Assembly (NCBI RefSeq): GCF_000243155.2
Contig: NC_018017.1
Span: 2,170,001 to 2,234,000, forward strand
DNA length: 64,000 bases
DNA from: Desulfitobacterium dehalogenans ATCC 51507
Lineage (GTDB): Bacteria > Bacillota > Desulfitobacteriia > Desulfitobacteriales > Desulfitobacteriaceae
Direction: 5' to 3'
The notes under the pieces were generated by a model. That model searched no databases. It was not told the origin of the DNA and saw only the letters and a list, made by a program, of their open reading frames with translations. How positions within the stretch are numbered: the stretch's first letter is position 1; each line of letters starts with the position of its first letter. The position numbers and the translations under genes are program-made. This document shows positions 8,237 through 16,954 of this stretch, piece by piece.

Positions 8237-10942
8237 ATGAAAAACAACCTGACAACAGGTCAAATGAATAAAATTCAAAGATTGTTGGGAGACCGCGCTC
8301 GTTTTGATAAGATTGAACGGTTGGTTTATTCACATGATATGGGGATTATGCCGGAACAAATACGCTCTTTGATCCGTTGCCTTCCAGACGCAGTTGTTCA
8401 GCCCATCAATGTGGATGAAATTATTGAGATTGTAAAAATGGCCCAAACAGAAAAGATTCCCATAGTTCCGAGAGGAGCAGCAAGTGCCGGTTTTGGAGGA
8501 AGTGTCCCTGCCAAAGGGGGAATTGTTCTCGATCTTGTGCGAATGAATAAGGTGCTGGAGATCGATAATAAGAAGGGGACGGCAACTGTTGAACCTGGGG
8601 TAATTTGGAGTAACCTGGAGTCGGAGTTGGTAAAGCAGGGGCAGACGTTGAGAACCTATCCCTCCAGTTCGAATAGTTCAACGGTTGGAGGATGGGTAGC
8701 TCAAGGGGGATGCGGCTATGGCGGTTACGAATATGGGGAGTGCGGGGAAAATATTGTCTCCGTTGATGTTGTGCTGCCGACAGGAGAATTGAAAACTTTT
8801 GCCGGTGAAGAAATAGCCAATGTCTATGGTTTATGTGGAACTACAGGTATCATTGTGAAAGTTATCGTTAAACTAAGGGAGATCGATGAAGAAAGAGTGA
8901 TGCTTTCCTCATTTCCAGACTTAAAAAGTGCGGCAGATTTTCTTACCAATTTATCAAAAGCCAAGGTACCGGTATGGAATGTAGGTTTTTCGACACCCTC
9001 ATTTACGGCTTTAAAGCAAAAAGCCCAGGAACACTATTCTCTTCCGGAAGACGAATATTTGGTCACCATAGTATTTCCAAAGCACCGCCGATCAGCGGCG
9101 GAAAAGCAGGTTAAGGAATTAACAGCGAAACACGGCGGGAATGTAATGCGGGACAAACTGGCTGAAGAAGAGTGGCGGGAAAAGTTCTATCCTATGCGGT
9201 TTAAAAAGTTAGGTCCTACCTTTGTTGCCAGTGAGGTTGTATTACCGATCGGCAAACTGGCCCAATTTGTCAGTGAAGTAGAAGAAAAATATAAAGGTGA
9301 GTTTGCCATGGAGGGCACCATGGTCGGAGTGGGGGAGATCTCCCTTCTTGGTTTTATGCTTACAGATGAAAGAAAATTAGGTTTTCCCCTTGCCTATGCT
9401 TGTGCCCTGGATGTCATTGATGCGGCGGAAAAAATGGGCGGAAGGGTCTTTACCCTGGGTATGTATTTTACAGATCGGGCCAAATCTTTTTATGGACAAA
9501 AAGAACTGGAGAGGATATGGGAATATAAACAGTCGATTGACGCGGAAGGAATTATGAATCCGGGCAAGGTCATACCTCCATCATTGGATAAACAATCTCC
9601 CATCAAAATGCTTAGCGGGGCGATGAAGATTGCTAATGCGGGAAGTGGTGTGATCGGTTTAGCCGGGCGTTTATTAACGAAATGGCAAAAGGGAGAATTC
9701 AGTTCTCCTTTGGAGGAAGACTTGACGGATGATACTTTTGCTTGCGCCATGTGTGGATACTGCCGAAATATTTGTACTGTATTTGATGCTGTGCCCTGGG
9801 AAAGCAATTCCCCAAGAGGAAAATACTTTATTCTCAATCAATATATCAAAGGCAAGATCAAGCTGGATGATGAAGTGGGGAGGGCTCTTTATCCGTGCAC
9901 AACCTGTAAAAAATGTGATACAGTCTGCCAGGTGCGTTCCCATAATGCTCATCATTGGATGTCTTTGCGTTATGAATTCAGCAAAAATAAACTTCATAAT
10001 ACAGGCTTAGAGATCATTCGCAATAATGTTTTGAATATAGGTAATTTCTGGGGAGTGCCGGGAAATGAGCGATTGAATTGGCTGGATGTGCCGGTACAAA
10101 CTCACGGCAAACTTGCTTATTGGTCCGGATGCTGGGCCAGCACCATTATGGACACTATGGCGCAAAATAGTACAAGAATTTTAAATGCATTGGAGATACC
10201 CTTTGTTCATTATGGAGAAAAGGAACAATGCTGTGGACTGTATTTGTCTCTGGGCGGATACAAAGAGGATTTTCAGACTATAGTCCGCAGAAATTTAAAT
10301 ATGTTTAATGAATCCGGCGTTGACACGATTCTTTTCTCATGTCCCGGATGTTACGCTACCTTTAATGAGAATTATCGGCAGATAGCTATGGAATTAGGCC
10401 TGGAGTGCACTATACGTTTCAAGCATATTGCGGTGTATTTAAGTGAATTGATTGGAGAGGGTCGACTTAAATTCAAAGTGCCGGTTCATAGTACGGTGAC
10501 TTATCATGACTCCTGCCATGTTGGCCGCTGGTTCGGCCATTATGACGAGCCCCGCAATGTGCTTCGGGCTATTCCCGGCTTAGAGCTGCGGGAAATGGAG
10601 CATATTAAAGAACAGGGGCTTTGTTGCGGGTTGGTATCAGCCTTTGACTCTTTGGCTTCTGTTTCTCATAGTGGCATGAAGAGGGTCCAAGAAGCAGAGA
10701 ATACAAAGGCCGAATGGCTGGTTACCAATTGTGCCGGTTGCGGCTCTCAGTTTAACGCGACGTGTCATGCAATGGGGACGAAAGTTCAGCAGGCAGACCT
10801 GACGGAATTGGTGTCTAAAGCACTGGGAATTCCCGCAGAGGATCCTTCGGAAAAGGTTGGAGCTTATATGGTTCAATGTGTAGAAATGCTCAAAGATAGT
10901 GTCCTTACCCCTATCGTTGTTCCGGCTGAAGTCAGAAAATAG
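8237..10942 (+). CDS. FAD-linked oxidase / Fe-S / cysteine-rich-domain fusion (D-lactate or glycolate dehydrogenase type)
   Basis: This 901-aa protein joins what are separate subunits in GlcD/GlcF-type enzymes. Residues ~40-230 are an FAD-binding_4 (PCMH) domain (PRGAASAGFGGSVPAKGGIV, SSSNSSTVGGWVAQGGCGYG); ~235-450 resemble FAD-oxidase_C. Two [4Fe-4S] motifs follow: CAMCGYCRNIC (~503-513) and CTTCKKCDTVC (~554-564). The C-terminal third has two CCG domains (QCCG...CPGC and LCCG...CAGC) as in heterodisulfide reductase HdrD/GlpC, probably another Fe-S site. It likely oxidises a 2-hydroxyacid and passes electrons to menaquinone or an electron carrier; the substrate cannot be read from sequence. 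ATG 8237 is chosen over upstream in-frame starts because AAGGAGG lies 8 bp before it. Confidence 0.88.
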   Translation: MKNNLTTGQMNKIQRLLGDRARFDKIERLVYSHDMGIMPEQIRSLIRCLPDAVVQPINVDEIIEIVKMAQTEKIPIVPRGAASAGFGGSVPAKGGIVLDLVRMNKVLEIDNKKGTATVEPGVIWSNLESELVKQGQTLRTYPSSSNSSTVGGWVAQGGCGYGGYEYGECGENIVSVDVVLPTGELKTFAGEEIANVYGLCGTTGIIVKVIVKLREIDEERVMLSSFPDLKSAADFLTNLSKAKVPVWNVGFSTPSFTALKQKAQEHYSLPEDEYLVTIVFPKHRRSAAEKQVKELTAKHGGNVMRDKLAEEEWREKFYPMRFKKLGPTFVASEVVLPIGKLAQFVSEVEEKYKGEFAMEGTMVGVGEISLLGFMLTDERKLGFPLAYACALDVIDAAEKMGGRVFTLGMYFTDRAKSFYGQKELERIWEYKQSIDAEGIMNPGKVIPPSLDKQSPIKMLSGAMKIANAGSGVIGLAGRLLTKWQKGEFSSPLEEDLTDDTFACAMCGYCRNICTVFDAVPWESNSPRGKYFILNQYIKGKIKLDDEVGRALYPCTTCKKCDTVCQVRSHNAHHWMSLRYEFSKNKLHNTGLEIIRNNVLNIGNFWGVPGNERLNWLDVPVQTHGKLAYWSGCWASTIMDTMAQNSTRILNALEIPFVHYGEKEQCCGLYLSLGGYKEDFQTIVRRNLNMFNESGVDTILFSCPGCYATFNENYRQIAMELGLECTIRFKHIAVYLSELIGEGRLKFKVPVHSTVTYHDSCHVGRWFGHYDEPRNVLRAIPGLELREMEHIKEQGLCCGLVSAFDSLASVSHSGMKRVQEAENTKAEWLVTNCAGCGSQFNATCHAMGTKVQQADLTELVSKALGIPAEDPSEKVGAYMVQCVEMLKDSVLTPIVVPAEVRK

Positions 10943-10985
10943 GTGAGTATCTCCTTTTAGACTAGTTTATTAACGGCTCTTTTCT

Positions 10986-11024
10986 GAGCTCATTCAGGTG
11001 GTCTGATCCTGAATGAGCTCTTTT
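10986..11024 (+). terminator. Strong Rho-independent terminator
   Basis: A perfect 13-bp stem (10986-10998 with 11008-11020, GAGCTCATTCAGG and its complement), loop of 9, then TTTTATTATA. It ends the oxidoreductase transcript. Confidence 0.95.
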
Positions 11025-11058
11025 ATTATATAAATCTGGATATAAAGACAAAAATTTC

Positions 11059-11086
11059 TTGACATAAAGAATATTCGTATTATTAT
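11059..11086 (+). promoter_or_regulatory. Sigma-A-type promoter of the MFS gene
   Basis: TTGACA (11059-11064) and TATTAT (11081-11086) with a 16-bp spacer, placed just after the terminator. The implied leader is about 155 nt before ATG 11249. A second GGAGG-like site (11152-11157) lies mid-leader without an attached ORF of any length. Confidence 0.7.
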
Positions 11087-11248
11087 AAAGAATGAGACAT
11101 AGATTTGTATAGACATATATTCAAGTTCTGGGAATAACGATATTAGGAAAGGAGGGTAAATGTGTAAAAGTGCTCAAATTAAATGCTGAGAAGCAATAAA
11201 GCTCCGACTCAGGATCCGTTGTAAGATTTACTGGAAAGGATGGTAAGT

Positions 11249-12451
11249 ATGAGTGAAAAGAAACAATCCCTAGTATTATTGGCCATTTTTTCATTTGCCT
11301 TTATCGCGATGGGCGTTGGAACGATTACACCTGCCATAGCTGCGATCGGAGCAGCCTTTCCCCACGTTGGATTCAGCACTCTCTTATTAGTTTCCACTAT
11401 TCCTTCCCTTGTTTCAATTCCGGTAGCCATTATCGGAGGCAGCATTGCCGGGAAATCGGTTAAGTACAGAACTTTAGTGCTTTTTGCAGCATTGATGTTC
11501 ACTATCGGCGGTATAATTCCTTATTTCTTATCGAATTTTACTTTGATTCTGGTATCCAGAGCGTTCTTCGGCCTGGGTTTGGGTCTGATCATGCCCCTCA
11601 ATACTGCCCTGATTTTCAATCTTATCCCACCTGACAAGCAAGCAAACATCATGGGGATCAACGGAGTTGTCATGAATATCGGGGGTATTGTCCTTCAATT
11701 GCTGGGCGGAGTTTTTGCCTCAATCCAGTGGAATTACAGTTTCCTCGCCCACGCTTTTGGTTTAATTACATTTTTGATCACTCTATTTTTCCTGCCTGAA
11801 CCTAAAAAGCATGAACTTCCTGCAGGTACGGAAGATGCGCCGGCTGAAAAACTCAAAATGCCTGTTTCGATCTTTGGCTGGGGAATTGCCTTTGGGGTTG
11901 TCACCATCTTGGACTACCCGTCCTTGACCAATATGTCTTCTGTTCTTGAAACTATCGGAGCCAATTCTGCAGTTGCCGGAATAGTCTTGATGTTCATGAC
12001 CATAGGTGGTATGTTGGCAGGGATAGTCTTCGGTAAAATATTCAATAAGATTGGTCGTCAAACTCTCTCTCTCGGACTCGTCTTTTTCATCTTATCTCAG
12101 GTCCTGTTCGCCTTTAGTCAAAGTGTACCGCTCTTTATTGTTGGTGAAGCTTTGATGGGAATCGGCTTAACCCTTTCTATGACTTCCATCAATATGATGG
12201 CTGGAGCTTCAGTACACCCCAGTCAGACTCCAATGGCGATGTCTATCATTGTAACCGGCATGAATCTGGGTGGTTTCCTTTCCGGCTATATCTACGCTGC
12301 CGTCATGGGGGCATTGGGCATCACCACGCTGAGATTCCAATATTATAGCGGTATGGTCGGATTTACAGCTCTGCTTGTATTCTTCTTGATTCTCTTTTCC
12401 GTCAAAAAGCGGGCGACCCCGGTTGGTCCCTCCCAAGCAAGTTCTCATTAA
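11249..12451 (+). CDS. Major facilitator superfamily transporter
   Basis: This ~400-aa membrane protein has about 12 hydrophobic helices: helix 1 at residues 5-30, a central hydrophilic loop at ~178-200 (PEPKKHELPAGTEDAPAEKLK), and six more to residue ~390. The loop after helix 2 contains the MFS motif-A-like SIAGKSVKYR, with GKIFNKIGRQ as the C-half counterpart. It is transcribed from its own promoter behind the oxidoreductase gene and could move its substrate or product, which is inference from position. ATG 11249 (AAAGGA 8 bp upstream) is preferred to ATG 11240, which overlaps that ribosome site. Confidence 0.88.
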   Translation: MSEKKQSLVLLAIFSFAFIAMGVGTITPAIAAIGAAFPHVGFSTLLLVSTIPSLVSIPVAIIGGSIAGKSVKYRTLVLFAALMFTIGGIIPYFLSNFTLILVSRAFFGLGLGLIMPLNTALIFNLIPPDKQANIMGINGVVMNIGGIVLQLLGGVFASIQWNYSFLAHAFGLITFLITLFFLPEPKKHELPAGTEDAPAEKLKMPVSIFGWGIAFGVVTILDYPSLTNMSSVLETIGANSAVAGIVLMFMTIGGMLAGIVFGKIFNKIGRQTLSLGLVFFILSQVLFAFSQSVPLFIVGEALMGIGLTLSMTSINMMAGASVHPSQTPMAMSIIVTGMNLGGFLSGYIYAAVMGALGITTLRFQYYSGMVGFTALLVFFLILFSVKKRATPVGPSQASSH

Positions 12452-12466
12452 ATTTTAAAAAAGAAT

Positions 12467-12504
12467 AAAAAGCTACGGGGTCTTCGGAAACCGCAGCTTT
12501 TTTT
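12467..12504 (+). terminator. Rho-independent terminator of the MFS gene
   Basis: Stem AAAAAGCTACGG (12467-12478) with CCGCAGCTTTTT (12491-12502), one A:C mismatch, 12-nt loop containing TTCGG, ending in T7. Confidence 0.88.
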
Positions 12505-12930
12505 ATAGGGTTTATACTTAATATCCAGCAGGACTGAGGTCTAAGAGTAAGGCAAAATCTTCATCGATGAAGATTTTGAATTCTTTTCGCCCAAGGCGCC
12601 ACCCATCACCAGTCTGTACTCCTGGCGAATATCATATATCTTCCCGGGTTTTTAATATAGTATATGAAGTTGGCCTATTGATGTGACAACCTAATCCAAG
12701 AACAGCCAAATTTTTCGATTTCATACAATGATTGATGGTTTCTAGTTTGAAGGAAAAGTTAGATTTACGAAGAATATCTTTATAAAGAGTGCAAAACTCT
12801 ATGTTGATGAGATGTGACAGAGGGTTTGGGACATCGGGAGAATAGTCATGCATTAACCCGACATCGCAAACCCTCTGAACATTATGAGATTGTGGTTATT
12901 AATCTATGGTTAGGAAGGAAGGTTGAACAT
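12505..12930. other. Gene-poor stretch with two palindromic structures and a broken minus-strand frame
   Basis: This 426-bp gap holds a 26-bp perfect palindrome (12553-12578), an 11-bp inverted repeat (12818-12828 with 12867-12877, plus a 4-bp inner CGGG/CCCG pair), and a minus-strand frame (12853 down to 12518) open for 112 codons except for one TGA at 12632-12634. No family was recognised in that frame. It may be a decayed gene or mobile-element remnant. Confidence 0.5.
12553..12578. repeat. 26-bp perfect palindrome
   Basis: CAAAATCTTCATC followed directly by its reverse complement, with no loop. There is no T tract, so it is not an ordinary terminator; it could be a protein-binding site or an insertion scar. 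Confidence 0.9.
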
Positions 12931-13467
12931 GTGAAGTCAATTCAGCTTAAAAATGGGCAACTCATTTTAATCAGAGAAGCAGTGAAAGAAGATGCTCAGG
13001 AATTAGTTAACTATTTACACAAGATTGGTGGCGAATCCGATTTTCTGACCTTCGGATCCGGAGAGCTTAGTATATCAGCAAATGATGAGGAATCCATTAT
13101 TGAAGAAAGTCGCAATGCCAAGAATAAGATTATGCTACTTGCCTTAGTCGACAACAAGGTGATTGGATGTTTGAGCTTTGTTAATGGGGCAAGGGCACGA
13201 ACCCAGCATACCGGAGAGTTTGGACTGTCGGTCTTAAAAGATTATTGGGGGCAAGGAATTGGCAGCGCTATGCTGAAAGAATTGATTCGATGGGCAAAGG
13301 ATTCGAATACGATTAAGAAGCTCAATCTTCGGGTTAGAAGTGATCACGCTAAAGCGATTGAGCTATATAAGCGTTTTGGCTTTGTTCAGGAAGGAATGAT
13401 TACAAGAGAACTTATGATTTCGGAGAAATTTTATGATTTTTGCTGTATGGGCTTATGTATAGATTAA
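12931..13467 (+). CDS. GNAT-family N-acetyltransferase
   Basis: About 178 aa. The acetyl-CoA-binding motif A is clear (LSVLKDYWGQGIGSAMLKEL, roughly residues 105-124), and the C-terminal LNLRVRSDHAKAIELYKRFGF is the motif B region of the RimI/PhnO-like acetyltransferases. The acceptor substrate is unknown. The frame is open from 12814, but that upstream part crosses an inverted repeat. GTG 12931 follows AGGAAGGAAGG with 8-bp spacing and begins a typical acetyltransferase N-terminus (KSIQLKNGQLILIREA). Confidence 0.88.
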   Translation: MKSIQLKNGQLILIREAVKEDAQELVNYLHKIGGESDFLTFGSGELSISANDEESIIEESRNAKNKIMLLALVDNKVIGCLSFVNGARARTQHTGEFGLSVLKDYWGQGIGSAMLKELIRWAKDSNTIKKLNLRVRSDHAKAIELYKRFGFVQEGMITRELMISEKFYDFCCMGLCID

Positions 13468-13518
13468 AGGCTTACTCATGTGGAGTATCAGAATAATTCT
13501 TTGTAAAGGATGATTTGC

Positions 13519-13731
13519 TTGTTGAAACTATACGCTATTTATACTCTAACTGGTGATGAGGAGAGATTTTTGGGGCAAGCCTATTTAACGGAAAAGGACC
13601 TGGAGGCCGTTGAAGAAAGTTTTACCGGGCTGCTTAAAGCGGAATATCATATTACCCTTACAGACGGAGATCGGGTTAATGTCAATACCATCGACTCAAT
13701 CGAAGAGATTGCTGATGACGGGGGAGAATGA
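13519..13731 (+). CDS. Small acidic protein of unknown function
   Basis: About 70 aa, acidic, with no transmembrane segment. It probably starts at TTG 13519 (AAAGGA at 13505-13510, 8-bp gap); ATG 13510 overlaps that site. The end (DGDRVNVNTIDSIEEI) has an alternating beta-strand pattern. It lies 51 bp after the acetyltransferase and may be co-transcribed. It ends 2 bp from the convergent recombinase gene. Family not recognised. Confidence 0.6.
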   Translation: MLKLYAIYTLTGDEERFLGQAYLTEKDLEAVEESFTGLLKAEYHITLTDGDRVNVNTIDSIEEIADDGGE

Positions 13732-13733
13732 GA

Positions 13734-14717
13734 TCATCGAAATTTAATATGCTCAGCTGCTCGTCTTAACTGCTCATCCAGAACTTTGGCATAGATTCTT
13801 GTGGTTCTAGGGTCGCTATGACCAAGAGCGTCCTGAACGATGGCCAGGTTTTCTGTTTCACGCAGCAGGAGGGTCGCAAAGGTCGAGCGCAATTTATGAG
13901 CACTAAAGCTCTCCGTATTATGACCAAAGTTTTGGAGAATGGTCATATACTTTTTGATCAGATCCTGGATAGCTCTTTTGCTCATGCGATTGCCCTGGAT
14001 CGAAAGAAAAAGGGCATCGGTTTGTTGGATGACATAGCGAGGGCGTTCATTCTTAATATAATCCTGTATGGCCGTCGCGACTTCGGCGTTAAAATAGATG
14101 TTGGTTTCTTTATTTCCTTTGCGGATAACGAAAAAACAACCCTTGTTAAAGTCGATGCTTTGTAAGTTTAGGCCATATAGCTCACTTAATCGCAAGCCCG
14201 TACCTATGAAGGTCAGGAAGATGGCATAATCTCTTTTCTCTGTATAGAGATGGTATTTAAGTTGACCTTCACTTAAGCCCGTACCGGTCTCTATGATATC
14301 CACTAAGTCAGCAATTTGCTCCGGTTCAAGGGCTTTGGGAGCTTTTTGATTCTGTGCAATTGGATTAAGCTTTATGGTAATGTCTTTTGAGATGAAGTCC
14401 TCTCGCAATAAGTAGCGATAAAAGGATTTGATGGCTGCTTGCTTGCGAGCTAAGGCTCTGACGCCATTTTTCCTATGGGTTCGGGCCCAGTTTAAATAAG
14501 CTTCGATATCAGTATGTTGAATTTGCTGAATATGTTCGATAGTCAAGGAAGAAGGGGAGGGAGGGAAGTCCGGTTTACAGTCACAAATAAATTGCAGGAA
14601 GAGAAAAAGTTCCTGAGCATAGGCCTTTTGTGTATGTGGGGAGCGATTGATTACTCCTAAATGATTAATATATGTAAATGCATAAGAGGGTAGAGGGATA
14701 TTAAAAATATCTGCCAT
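13734..14717 (-). CDS. Tyrosine recombinase/integrase (XerC/D-like)
   Basis: This 327-aa site-specific recombinase has an N-terminal SAM-like core-binding domain (~10-108) and a C-terminal catalytic domain (~130-320). The catalytic set is complete: Arg176 (TGLRLSEL), Lys200 or Lys203 in the beta-hairpin, His274 and Arg277 (HKLRSTFA), His300 (LGHSD) and the nucleophile Tyr309 (TRIYAK). ATG 14717 follows TAGGTGA. It could be a chromosomal Xer-type resolvase, but it is not in the usual xerC or xerD neighbourhood and has AT-rich DNA upstream, so a lone recombinase from an integrated element is equally possible. No excisionase or att sites were found. Confidence 0.9.
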   Translation of the reverse strand: MADIFNIPLPSYAFTYINHLGVINRSPHTQKAYAQELFLFLQFICDCKPDFPPSPSSLTIEHIQQIQHTDIEAYLNWARTHRKNGVRALARKQAAIKSFYRYLLREDFISKDITIKLNPIAQNQKAPKALEPEQIADLVDIIETGTGLSEGQLKYHLYTEKRDYAIFLTFIGTGLRLSELYGLNLQSIDFNKGCFFVIRKGNKETNIYFNAEVATAIQDYIKNERPRYVIQQTDALFLSIQGNRMSKRAIQDLIKKYMTILQNFGHNTESFSAHKLRSTFATLLLRETENLAIVQDALGHSDPRTTRIYAKVLDEQLRRAAEHIKFR

Positions 14718-15423
14718 GATGATTCACCTACATTCAGTTATTTGAGTATCGATTTGCTGATCATATTGATCTCTATAACTCATATTCTAGGGGATAAAAG
14801 AGGCAAAATCAACTATGTATTAAAACGATATTTAGCGCAGAGTTGAAATTGGGTGGTAAGCAGTATCGGGTTTGATAGTATGTTCTATGTAACCATGCAA
14901 ATCTTAGACGGATTTTAGAGTCAATGTCAGAAAAATGTTCTATAGAAAACTGTGTAATTTTGATTGTTTGACATAGATACAGTTGTAATTGTAATAATAC
15001 CGCTGTATTAATAGAAATGGCATTGGCCATTAAGTTTTTAAACCTTGTTGAGGCTTTTAAATGCTCCGTATCTTGCTTTAGCCGTAATTTTAAGAGTAAT
15101 CCAAGCTAAAGGTCAATTGAATATACTAAAATTAAATTATACTATCGGATTGAATTGCATTTGTGAGCAGCGTCATTGAATACGTCATAAATACTATCGT
15201 ATAAGTATTAAAGTGTTTGCAATGGTATGCTTACAAAGTAAAAAGCTAAATAGCAAAATTGCATTACATAATAGAAATTACACATAGACTTGGCACATTA
15301 CAAAATAAAATGAGCAAAATAATTCAACCAGGCTAATTCAGGCTAATTCAGGGCCACCTCTATCCAACCATCCTTATTACTTTACATAATATTCATTATA
15401 GGACCCAAAATAAAAAAATAAGG
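14718..15423. other. AT-rich non-coding stretch upstream of the recombinase
   Basis: About 700 bp without a supportable gene. It is visibly more AT-rich than its surroundings and contains a weak 73-codon minus-strand frame (14809-15030) with no ribosome site or recognisable family. A 10-bp direct repeat AGGCTAATTC occurs twice in tandem at 15330-15349. The base composition and adjoining recombinase suggest acquired or decaying DNA. Confidence 0.55.
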
Positions 15424-15447
15424 ACCTTCCCTTTTCGGGAAGGTTTT
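15424..15447 (-). terminator. Terminator of the Cys-rich small gene
   Basis: Eight-bp stem ACCTTCCC/GGGAAGGT (15424-15431 and 15437-15444), 5-nt loop. Read on the minus strand it is followed by CCTTATTTTTTTA. Confidence 0.85.
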
Positions 15448-15450
15448 GTC

Positions 15451-15672
15451 TTAGTGTTTGATTTTAAAAGCTTTACCAGGGTGCTCGGTTCGGATATCTT
15501 CGGTATTGATTATAATTTCGTCGATTTCAATCCCTACATAGTCAGCTGTAGATTCTATACATTGACAGCAATTATCACAGATTTTTTCCCTATTTAATTC
15601 GCAGCGATCGCATTCACCGCATTCTGTACAGAGTCGATGTTCAAGAACACAAGGTTCTCCGTATTGTTTCAT
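15451..15672 (-). CDS. Small cysteine-rich metal-binding protein, unknown function
   Basis: A 73-aa protein with ten cysteines packed between residues 8 and 38: C-x6-C-x2-C-x2-C-x2-C, then C-x2-C-C-x-C. This strongly suggests a zinc or Fe-S site. The last 35 residues are acidic and Ile-rich without cysteines. ATG 15672 follows TTGGAGTG. It has its own terminator, so it is a real monocistronic gene. The role is unknown. Confidence 0.8.
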   Translation of the reverse strand: MKQYGEPCVLEHRLCTECGECDRCELNREKICDNCCQCIESTADYVGIEIDEIIINTEDIRTEHPGKAFKIKH

Positions 15673-15783
15673 GATTCAGCACTCCAATATTTAATGATTA
15701 AACTTCGGTTGTTTTCTTTATGGTAATCACTTTATTGATACTACTTTATGCAATAACAGATAACTGACCCTATTCATTCTCGA

Positions 15784-16830
15784 CTATGGTGCGAAAAATC
15801 CCGGCATATTATAAAATGCCTCCGGACTGCTTAAGATATTTTTTAATGCCGCCCGTGTTCGTATCTTAGCTATTCCTTGATCCAATAACTCAACTGTGTC
15901 CGTATAACGCTGCTCACTGCCTAATAGGACCAATAAGAGGTCTCCATCCCCCATTGTGACATATGTAACAAGGCACTGGCCCGCTTCAGTGGTGGTTCCT
16001 GTTTTAAGGCCTTGATCTCCCGGATAAATACCTAAAAGTTGATTTGTGTTAGAGATTTCCCGAACCTGTTTCCATCCGTTGGCATCAGTCCAGTTTACAG
16101 ATGCCTTTTTTTGCTTAACATAATCCATGAGAGTTGGATTCTCCGTGAATTTTGAGGCAATGATGGCTAAATCTTTTGCCGTGGTGTATTGATCTTGTGC
16201 CGGCATGCCATTGGCCGTCTTAAACTGACTATCCGTACAGCCGAGTTCAAGGGCATACCGGTTCATAGCCTGAATAAAGTCATCCATGGAACCATAAGCT
16301 GCCACAGCTAACGCACTAGCCGCATCATTGGCACTGAATACATACATTGCTGTAAATAAGTCTTTTACAAGTATCTTATCACCAGGCTTAAGGCCAAGTA
16401 CAGATCCTTCGACCTTGACTTCTTCTCCTAAGGTAATGAGCTCATCCTCTTGAAGTTTTTCATGAACAAGAAGCCCAGTTAAAAGTTTTACTGTGCTGGC
16501 GGGTGCTCGGCGTGTATCTCCGTTTTTCTCCAGAAGCCTCTCCCCTGTTCTTAGGTTAAGCATAAGATAACTGGAGTCTTCAGGCGGATTATATTCAGGG
16601 GTATCCGAAAATTGAGCAGGAGAAGTTCCGGGTGTGTTTGGGCTAGTCTTTTCTGCATCCTTTGTAACAGGATCGCTTTTGTTAATTGATGGACTGGAAC
16701 TTAGGGTATGGAGGGTATCCGCTAAACCTGTTCGGTCCAACAAACCTGGAAAAAAGGTTAAAACGATTATCGCTGTGATGATAATCGTTAAAAGCGTAAA
16801 GGGAATTCTTTTCTTTGATTTTTTACTCAT
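15784..16830 (-). CDS. D-alanyl-D-alanine carboxypeptidase (S11 family, PBP5-like)
   Basis: A 348-aa penicillin-binding carboxypeptidase that trims the terminal D-Ala from peptidoglycan stem peptides. Motifs: SxxK at Ser112-Lys115 (ASTVK), SxN at 166-168 (FSAND), KTG at 276-278 (LKTGTT). Residues 9-28 form an N-terminal membrane anchor or signal, followed by a ~60-residue Ser/Pro/Thr-rich linker. No C-terminal amphipathic anchor is evident, unlike classical PBP5, so attachment is probably by the N-terminus. It neighbours two other wall-related genes. Confidence 0.92.
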   Translation of the reverse strand: MSKKSKKRIPFTLLTIIITAIIVLTFFPGLLDRTGLADTLHTLSSSPSINKSDPVTKDAEKTSPNTPGTSPAQFSDTPEYNPPEDSSYLMLNLRTGERLLEKNGDTRRAPASTVKLLTGLLVHEKLQEDELITLGEEVKVEGSVLGLKPGDKILVKDLFTAMYVFSANDAASALAVAAYGSMDDFIQAMNRYALELGCTDSQFKTANGMPAQDQYTTAKDLAIIASKFTENPTLMDYVKQKKASVNWTDANGWKQVREISNTNQLLGIYPGDQGLKTGTTTEAGQCLVTYVTMGDGDLLLVLLGSEQRYTDTVELLDQGIAKIRTRAALKNILSSPEAFYNMPGFFAP

Positions 16831-16954
16831 ATCTTGCCTTCTTTATAGAATGTATTGAAATCTTTCTTGTAGATCGGGTGATCTTAGTCTTGACCTCTTA
16901 TATATAATAATTAATTTTAAGGATAAGGGCAAGCTTTTGCGTGAAGAGTCCTTT

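Noticed and set aside
12632-12853. 73-codon minus-strand frame as an intact gene
   Set aside because: No ribosome site and no recognisable family; treated only as part of a possibly decayed region.
14809-15030. 73-codon minus-strand frame in the AT-rich gap
   Set aside because: Unusual composition, no ribosome site and no homology visible; may be a remnant but cannot be called a gene.
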